A DNA stretch of 9,644 nucleotides from Thermoflexales bacterium (GTDB lineage Bacteria > Chloroflexota > Anaerolineae > B4-G1 > SLSP01), in contig SLSP01000243.1 in assembly GCA_007130345.1 (NCBI GenBank), forward strand, positions 1-9,644, given 5' to 3'. This document shows positions 6,401 through 9,644 of this stretch, piece by piece. The notes below the pieces were generated by a model. The model was given only the letters and a program-made list of their open reading frames with translations. It made no database searches and was not told the DNA's origin. The first letter of the stretch is position 1; every line of letters begins with the position of its first letter. The position numbers and the translations under genes are program-made.

Positions 6401-8591
6401 GCTGTTGGACGGCGCGGGCGAGATGGCGTTCCGGGCTGTGCGCGGGATGGACGCGGCGACGCCGGCACACATCCAGACGGAAGTCGCGACGGAGGTCTTC
6501 CGGGAGGTGCGCGAGACGCGCTTGCCGGTGCTGGCGCAGGAACCGCTTGCCGGGCAGGATGCGGTGAGCGATTTAGAGCGCCGCTCGATGCTCTGCGTGC
6601 CGTTGATGGCGCGGGCGGATTTGCTTGGGATGCTCTACGTCGATAACCGGTGGATGACCGGGCGATTCTCGCAGGCCGACGCCGATCTGCTGGCCCTGTT
6701 TGCGAACCAGGCGGCTACGGCTATCGAAAACGCGCAACTGTATCAGGAGACGGTGGCCTGGGCGAAGACGTTGGAGCAGCGCGTGACGGAGCGCACGTCC
6801 GAGTTACGAGAAGCTAACCGCGAGTTAATGCAGCGCGCCAAGCAACTGGAAGTCAGCAACCGCGTGGGGCAGCAGTTGACGATGCTGCTGGATTTGGACT
6901 CGTTGTTGGAGCAGGTGGTGCAGCAGATTCAGATGCAGTTCAACTACTACTTCGTCGGCGTGTGGCTGACGATGGAGAAGGAAGGGGGCGTGGTCTTGCG
7001 GGCCGGGGCCGGGCGATCTGCCAACGTGGGGCGCATGGCGGGCTTCACGATGGCGCTGGACGCGCAGACGCCCATTGCACAGGCGGCCATCACCGGCGAA
7101 GAGACGCTGCTGGAAGAGGCCTGTGCCACCTCGCCGGGCGTCGTGCCCGACGCATTGCCGGAAACGTGCTCGGAACTTGTGCTGCCCTTGCGCGTGGGGG
7201 ACACGCTAATCGGGGCCTTGAACATCCAGAGCGACCGCGCCAGCGCGTTCACTGACGACGCGCGCCTGCTGCTACAAACACTGGCCGCGCAAATCTCGAT
7301 TACCATCCGCAACGCGCAACTTTACGAACAGGAGCAACGCCGCCGGTTCCTGGCGGAGGCCCTGGAACGGGCTGGCCGCGAATTGGGGCGAAGTCTCGAT
7401 ATGCAGGAGGTGCCGGGGCGCATCCTGGATCAGTTGGCAACGGTGGTGCCCTACGAGCGTTGCTCCATCATGCTGGAACACGGTGATTTGCTTAAAACTG
7501 TGGCGCAGCGCGGCTTCCCGGAATCCAAGCAAGGGCAAGAAGTCACGGTCGTCATCCGCGAGGGCGACGTGTTCGAGCGGATGATTCGGGAGCGGCGGCC
7601 CATCGTGGTCGAAGACGTGATGGAGGAACCGGGCTGGCAATTTGTGGAGGGGCTGGCGGTGCATCGGTCGTGGCTGGGCGCGCCCATCATTTCGCGGGAT
7701 CAGGTGTTCGGTATGATCTCGATGACGCGGAAGGATGTAGGCGAGTTCAGCGCGGAGGACGCGCTGTTGGCTTCGACATTCGCGTCACAGGCGGCCATCG
7801 CCTTGCAGAACGCGCAACTGTACGGCGAACTGAACATGGCCTATCGCAACCTTGAGAAGCTAGATCAGACCAAGTCCAATTTCATCGAGGTGACGGCGCA
7901 CGAACTGCGCACGCCCTTGACCGTCATCAAGGGGTACGCGCAGGTATTGGGCGCGTTGCCGGACATTCGGGACAATCCCCAGGTGAAGCCCGCGCTGGAG
8001 GGTATTCTTTCGGGGATGGGGCGGATGCACGAGATCGTCAACAGCATCCTGGACGTGACCAAGATCGACAGCCAGGTGTTGCAACTTATGCCACATCCCA
8101 CGCGCATCTGCGACCTGCTCACGCGGGTTCAGCAACACTTCCGGGGCGACCTGGCGGAGCGGAATCTGACGCTCCAGATAAGCGACGCCATCGCCGAGTT
8201 GCCCCCGGTGCAGGCGGATTCGGATATGCTGTACAAGGTCTTCTATCACCTGGTGATGAACGGCATCAAGTACACGCCCGATGGCGGGCTGATTGTGGTG
8301 GATGGCTGGGCGGACAAGGACGCTCCCGTGGTCGAAATCACCGTGCGAGACACCGGCATCGGCATCGATCCGGAGCACCACAAGCTGATCTTCGAGAAAT
8401 TTTATCAAACGGGCCTGGTGGCCTTGCACTCGTCGGGACGCACCAAGTTCAAGGGCGGCGGGCCGGGATTGGGACTGGCTATCGCGCGGGGCATCGTCGC
8501 CGCGCACGACGGTTCGATTTGGGTGGAGAGCGCGGGCCACGACGAGGAGACCTGTCCAGGGAGCACCTTCCACGTCCGGCTGCCGCTATGA
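3453..8591 (+). CDS. AAA/STAND ATPase-TPR-GAF-GAF-GAF hybrid sensor histidine kinase, cytosolic
   Basis: The 1712-residue protein starts at an ATG with a GAGGT site. Domains in order: AAA_16/STAND ATPase about 19-220, with FVGRE at 21-25 and Walker A GPVGMGKS at 50-57; ATPase helical region to about 440; TPR solenoid about 425-840 with a 40-residue period; a conserved linker (LSDEGLRRNYLNKV, 887-900); GAF1 about 945-1097; coiled coil about 1098-1135; GAF2 about 1137-1291; GAF3 about 1305-1457; HisKA with the phospho-acceptor in TAHELRTPLT (His1483); HATPase_c with N-box Asn1603, DTGIGID (G1), FEKFYQ and GPGLGL (G2). All kinase boxes look functional. No membrane segment, signal peptide or receiver domain is seen, so it should sense cytosolic ligands through the GAF domains and pass phosphate to a response regulator encoded elsewhere. 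The Walker B first acidic position is Lys165 (FKD). Ligand and partner are unknown. Fused AAA-TPR-GAF-kinases are known from Chloroflexota, cyanobacteria and myxobacteria. Confidence 0.93.
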   Translation: MSESPSQPSAVSAIHIPEGAFVGRESEIAYLQAALTRSLHGAGQLVFVAGPVGMGKSRLVEELQHRAEMHRVMVYTGVCHEHAPAPYHPWKTILRQFLADRDACAFVEAREYVEPLLRLMPELAESPEGASPPDAANGDGQAGLVDEAVTGLLLACNQPLLLIFKDVQYADAESLALLAAVGEQAPRDKLLLLALYRDEEIAATHALHPLLQRATLFDAHRDMPPPTGAAPFAAIHLSALSIVQSAELVRSMLRAVGEVAELPAALMQRVMTETGGNPLYIESAVRSLVAERALGFDGARWRVDAARLEHLPIDTTIAPGRSLKQIEQIPEAHAVLMWAAVMGRWLDMRVLREVSGLSDAALARRIDAVVREHILDRHHQAEQVIYHFANDQLRRALYATLDEAERVARHRRIGEVLRALYPEHDVAEALAWHFERARDWERALRYARMAADKARQMYANASAIQHYNQALDLLRAHPALADVETEYALLAGREEAYSLVGNRQGQADDLDAMARIAEAMGDSRRQVAVVTRQVALANQMGNQAEAVRAAERALALARQVKDRKLEADSLTALGEASYRLGEQERPHHAHLDALRIYRDLEDRAGEANSLRLLGRVAYRMGRNADVGRYYEQALTLYRELRDRSGEADVLNARGVVATDRARARDYYEQSLAIVQAIGDRSGQGRAYNNLGLLYLSLGLYATARDYLERATRIEREMGGRAILAYYLESLGRVYLALGEHESAEAVLQEGRALAHEIGDRWVEAAYWIGLGQVALARERVASARRLLETACTMLRELGARGDLAAALAWLGAAHLASGDARAARSYTTEAVDLLRQAGNAGDYAAQDVWWSHYQVLRATGDAHPLDKEAWLSLQQARAALFSGIATLSDEGLRRNYLNKVDTNHAILMEWARQSAAQQDVVAVPPLAESESDGATAEARHIKERLQRVLNISRKMNELHDDSLFDYVMDQVIELSGAERGFIVLLDGAGEMAFRAVRGMDAATPAHIQTEVATEVFREVRETRLPVLAQEPLAGQDAVSDLERRSMLCVPLMARADLLGMLYVDNRWMTGRFSQADADLLALFANQAATAIENAQLYQETVAWAKTLEQRVTERTSELREANRELMQRAKQLEVSNRVGQQLTMLLDLDSLLEQVVQQIQMQFNYYFVGVWLTMEKEGGVVLRAGAGRSANVGRMAGFTMALDAQTPIAQAAITGEETLLEEACATSPGVVPDALPETCSELVLPLRVGDTLIGALNIQSDRASAFTDDARLLLQTLAAQISITIRNAQLYEQEQRRRFLAEALERAGRELGRSLDMQEVPGRILDQLATVVPYERCSIMLEHGDLLKTVAQRGFPESKQGQEVTVVIREGDVFERMIRERRPIVVEDVMEEPGWQFVEGLAVHRSWLGAPIISRDQVFGMISMTRKDVGEFSAEDALLASTFASQAAIALQNAQLYGELNMAYRNLEKLDQTKSNFIEVTAHELRTPLTVIKGYAQVLGALPDIRDNPQVKPALEGILSGMGRMHEIVNSILDVTKIDSQVLQLMPHPTRICDLLTRVQQHFRGDLAERNLTLQISDAIAELPPVQADSDMLYKVFYHLVMNGIKYTPDGGLIVVDGWADKDAPVVEITVRDTGIGIDPEHHKLIFEKFYQTGLVALHSSGRTKFKGGGPGLGLAIARGIVAAHDGSIWVESAGHDEETCPGSTFHVRLPL

Positions 8592-8601
8592 CGATCTGTG
8601 A

Positions 8602-8671
8602 GACGTGAAACGTCAGGCGTCAAACGTCAAACGTGAAGAGGTTTTGACGCTTGACGTTTCACGTTTGACGC
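8602..8671. repeat. Heptamer inverted repeat (AACGTCA / TTGACGT)
   Basis: Five units on the left (GACGTGA, AACGTCA, GGCGTCA, AACGTCA, AACGTGA; 8602-8636), a 7-nt spacer, then four complementary units on the right (TTGACGC, TTGACGT, TTCACGT, TTGACGC; 8644-8671). Bases 8603-8623 pair with 8644-8664 over 21 positions with a single G-T wobble, leaving a 20-nt loop. The period of exactly 7 and the inverted layout echo the arrays in the other gap, with a different unit sequence. Confidence 0.85.
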
Positions 8672-8673
8672 TA

Positions 8674-8797
8674 CTGAAAGAACCCTAAAAAATCCGATTT
8701 TTTAGAACCTTGATACTATATGTAGATTTTTCGCGTGCGAATTTCATATAGGTAGTAGGTCGCATGTGGAAAAATCGGATTTTTGGACTTTTTTCAG
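8674..8797. mobile_element. Nested palindrome resembling a MITE (about 124 bp)
   Basis: The ends are inverted copies: CTGAAAGAACCC... from 8674, and the complement CTGAAAAAAGTCC... reading inward from 8797. Both lead into the self-complementary box AAAAATCCGATTTTT (8688-8702) and its inverted copy AAAAATCGGATTTTT (8770-8784). Inside lie CTATATG (8716-8722) with CATATAG (8745-8751), and a core TTCGC-GT-GCGAA (8730-8741). All arms centre within about 3 nt of 8735. There is no coding capacity and no clear target-site duplication, so a non-autonomous transposon is inferred from shape only. A structured RNA or a chromosomal palindromic repeat are alternatives. Confidence 0.5.
8685..8705. repeat. 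AT-rich perfect palindrome, left end of the nested element
   Basis: CTAAAAAAT (8685-8693) and ATTTTTTAG (8697-8705) form a perfect 9-bp stem around CCG. The stem is almost all A-T, unlike a normal terminator stem. The related palindrome at 8770-8784 has the loop sequence in reverse complement (CGG). Confidence 0.75.
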
Positions 8798-8818
8798 GGG
8801 ACCCATAACGTCGTGTTG

Positions 8819-8862
8819 AATCAAACCCGCCCGACTCATCGAGAGTCGGGCGGGTTTTGATT
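8819..8862. terminator. Bidirectional Rho-independent terminator
   Basis: CCCGCCCGACTC (8826-8837) pairs perfectly with GAGTCGGGCGGG (8843-8854) around a 5-nt ATCGA loop. It is extended by AAA/TTT and AATC/GATT with one bulged T. The plus strand ends in TTTTGATT and the minus strand in TTTGATT, so it can serve both convergent genes. It lies 23 nt beyond the stop of the minus-strand activase gene and about 230 nt beyond the kinase gene. Confidence 0.88.
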
Positions 8863-8885
8863 CCCGGTGAATTACGCCGCGATAA

Positions 8886-9599
8886 CTACACCCCCCGCAC
8901 TGTGACCTGGGGCAGCCAGAGGCGAGCGCGGTCGGCCATCGCGCGCAACGCATCGACGGAATAGGGCGTCGCAGCAGAGAGCGCCGGGTCAAGCGTGGCC
9001 CCGCCGCGAAACTGCTGGAGCGCGTACCGCTCCGCCTCCGCGATCCACTGGGCCAGCGCCTCAATGTCGTCGGCGTCAAGCAGGCCCGGCACGACGGTGG
9101 TGCGGAGTTCATAGGGGATGCCGCTCTCCCGGATGAGATGGAGGCTGCGCTGGATGCGGTTCACGTCCACCGCCGCCAGCCCGGTCAGCGAAGCGTACTT
9201 GTCCGGCGGGGCCTTGACGTCCATCGCCACGTAGTCGAGCAGGCCCAGATCGAACAGGCCGGCCAGCACGTCCGGCGCGTAGCCGTTGGTATCCAGCTTG
9301 ACCGCGAAGCCGCGCGCCCGCACCTCGCGCAGGAAATCCGCCAGGCCGGCGTGGAGCGTCGGCTCGCCGCCGGTGATGACCACACCCGTGATCTTGCCGA
9401 CGCGCCGGGCGAGGTGCCGCCATACTTCTGCCAGGGGGAGCGGTGGCAACTCGGCGGGGCGCAACACCAAATCGGCGTTGTGGCACATCGGGCAGCGGAA
9501 ATCGCATCCCCCGGTGAAGAGCACCGTGGCGATGTGGCCCGGAAAGTCCAGCAGCGAGCTGCGTACCCACCCGCGCAGGCTTTCGTCGAAGGGAGGCGT
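8886..9599 (-). CDS. nrdG: Radical SAM glycyl-radical-enzyme activase, NrdG2-like (anaerobic ribonucleotide reductase activating protein)
   Basis: The enzyme would use a [4Fe-4S] cluster and S-adenosylmethionine to generate the glycyl radical on a partner enzyme, most likely class III (anaerobic) ribonucleotide reductase. The CX3CX2C cluster motif GGCDFRCPMCHN is preceded by the family-typical SSLLDFPGHIATVLF. TGGEPTL (SAM binding), KLDTNGY and MDVKAPPDKY follow in the expected order, and the C-terminal LQQFRGGATLDPAL...TPYS block suits the NrdG2 type. The first standard in-frame start, GTG at 9524, would cut off the conserved SSLLDFPGHIAT, so it is too late. Upstream there is no ATG, GTG or TTG before the in-frame TAA at 9605-9603. 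AAGGAG at 9611-9606 sits 6 nt before ACG at 9599, giving 237 residues; CTG at 9578 is the other option. The stop is TAG. PflA-like activation of another glycyl radical enzyme is possible. Confidence 0.88.
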   Translation of the reverse strand, partial: TPPFDESLRGWVRSSLLDFPGHIATVLFTGGCDFRCPMCHNADLVLRPAELPPLPLAEVWRHLARRVGKITGVVITGGEPTLHAGLADFLREVRARGFAVKLDTNGYAPDVLAGLFDLGLLDYVAMDVKAPPDKYASLTGLAAVDVNRIQRSLHLIRESGIPYELRTTVVPGLLDADDIEALAQWIAEAERYALQQFRGGATLDPALSAATPYSVDALRAMADRARLWLPQVTVRGV

Positions 9600-9602
9600 G
9601 GC

Positions 9603-9644
9603 TTACTCCTTGCGCGGTGGCGTGGCGACGCGGAAGGTCTTGCG
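9603..9644 (-). CDS. C-terminal end of an unidentified upstream gene
   Basis: The frame is open from the window edge to TAA (9605-9603), giving the tail RKTFRVATPPRKE. It ends 3 nt before the apparent activase start and contains that gene's Shine-Dalgarno, so the two are probably cotranscribed. Family knowledge suggests an anaerobic ribonucleotide reductase (nrdD) or a small companion protein, but the 13 visible residues carry no recognisable motif. That assignment is inference from context only. Confidence 0.5.
   Translation of the reverse strand, partial: RKTFRVATPPRKE
9606..9611 (-). promoter_or_regulatory. Shine-Dalgarno pointing to an ACG start of the activase gene
   Basis: On the minus strand AAGGAG is followed by TAAGCC and then ACG. 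The 6-nt spacing is ideal for a start at the ACG. The site overlaps the end of the upstream gene, as expected for translationally coupled genes. Confidence 0.6.

Larger units (their letters stand above)
8592..8885. other. Convergent intergenic region made of palindromes
   Basis: This 294-bp gap separates the plus-strand kinase gene from the minus-strand activase gene. Nearly all of it is structured: a heptamer inverted repeat (8602-8671), a nested palindrome (8674-8797) and a terminator stem (8819-8862). I find no convincing gene. Frames running through it on the minus strand are out of frame with the activase and lack protein-like composition. Confidence 0.75.

Noticed and set aside
5732..6646. 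Plus-strand frame of 304 codons inside the kinase gene
   Set aside because: It is out of frame with the kinase TPR/GAF coding sequence and is Gly/Arg/Ala-rich, typical of an off-frame reading of GC-rich DNA.
8685..8705. Rho-independent terminator for the kinase gene
   Set aside because: The stem is nearly all A-T and the T-run is part of the stem, so it would be too weak; the GC-rich stem at 8819-8862 is the better terminator.
8744..9112. Minus-strand frame of 122 codons
   Set aside because: It overlaps the activase gene in another frame and then reads through the terminator and the palindrome; a shadow frame.

Overview
The window is a GC-rich bacterial chromosome segment. Its proteins suggest a Chloroflexota bacterium (Anaerolineae-like). 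This taxonomic guess rests on the look of the proteins: a long LAPHLP-type helical-repeat protein, an AAA/TPR/GAF/histidine-kinase giant with an SSGRTKFKGGGPGLGL-type kinase C-terminus, and an NrdG2-type radical SAM activase. No rRNA or other marker gene is present to confirm it.

Layout. Bases 1-3171 (+) hold the 3' part of a very large gene made almost wholly of about 29 degenerate 30-37-residue alpha-helical repeats; its N-terminus lies outside the window. An AT-richer 281-bp gap (3172-3452) follows. It holds inverted arrays of 7-bp repeats, a compact 13-bp hairpin and a candidate extended -10 promoter. Bases 3453-8591 (+) encode a 1712-residue soluble sensor protein: STAND/AAA-type ATPase, 40-residue-period TPR solenoid, three GAF domains, and a HisKA plus HATPase histidine kinase core. 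A second structured gap (8592-8885) carries a heptamer inverted repeat able to form a 21-bp stem, a roughly 124-bp nested palindrome resembling a MITE, and a strong bidirectional terminator. On the minus strand, 9599-8886 encodes an NrdG2/PflA-like glycyl-radical-enzyme activase, and the last 13 codons of another minus-strand gene lie at the right edge.

How the genes relate. The two plus-strand genes are both signalling or scaffold-like giants. They may share an input theme (NTPase switch plus helical-repeat sensing), but the gap between them has its own promoter-like site, so cotranscription is not evident. The kinase has no receiver domain and no response regulator in view, so it is an orphan here. 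The minus-strand pair is tightly coupled: a stop codon, a Shine-Dalgarno and an apparent non-ATG start fall within 15 bases. The upstream partner would normally be an anaerobic ribonucleotide reductase, but its visible tail is too short to identify.

The points most worth a second look are the nested palindrome at 8674-8797, the period-7 inverted arrays in both gaps, the apparent ACG start of the activase, and the lysine in the Walker B position of the large kinase.
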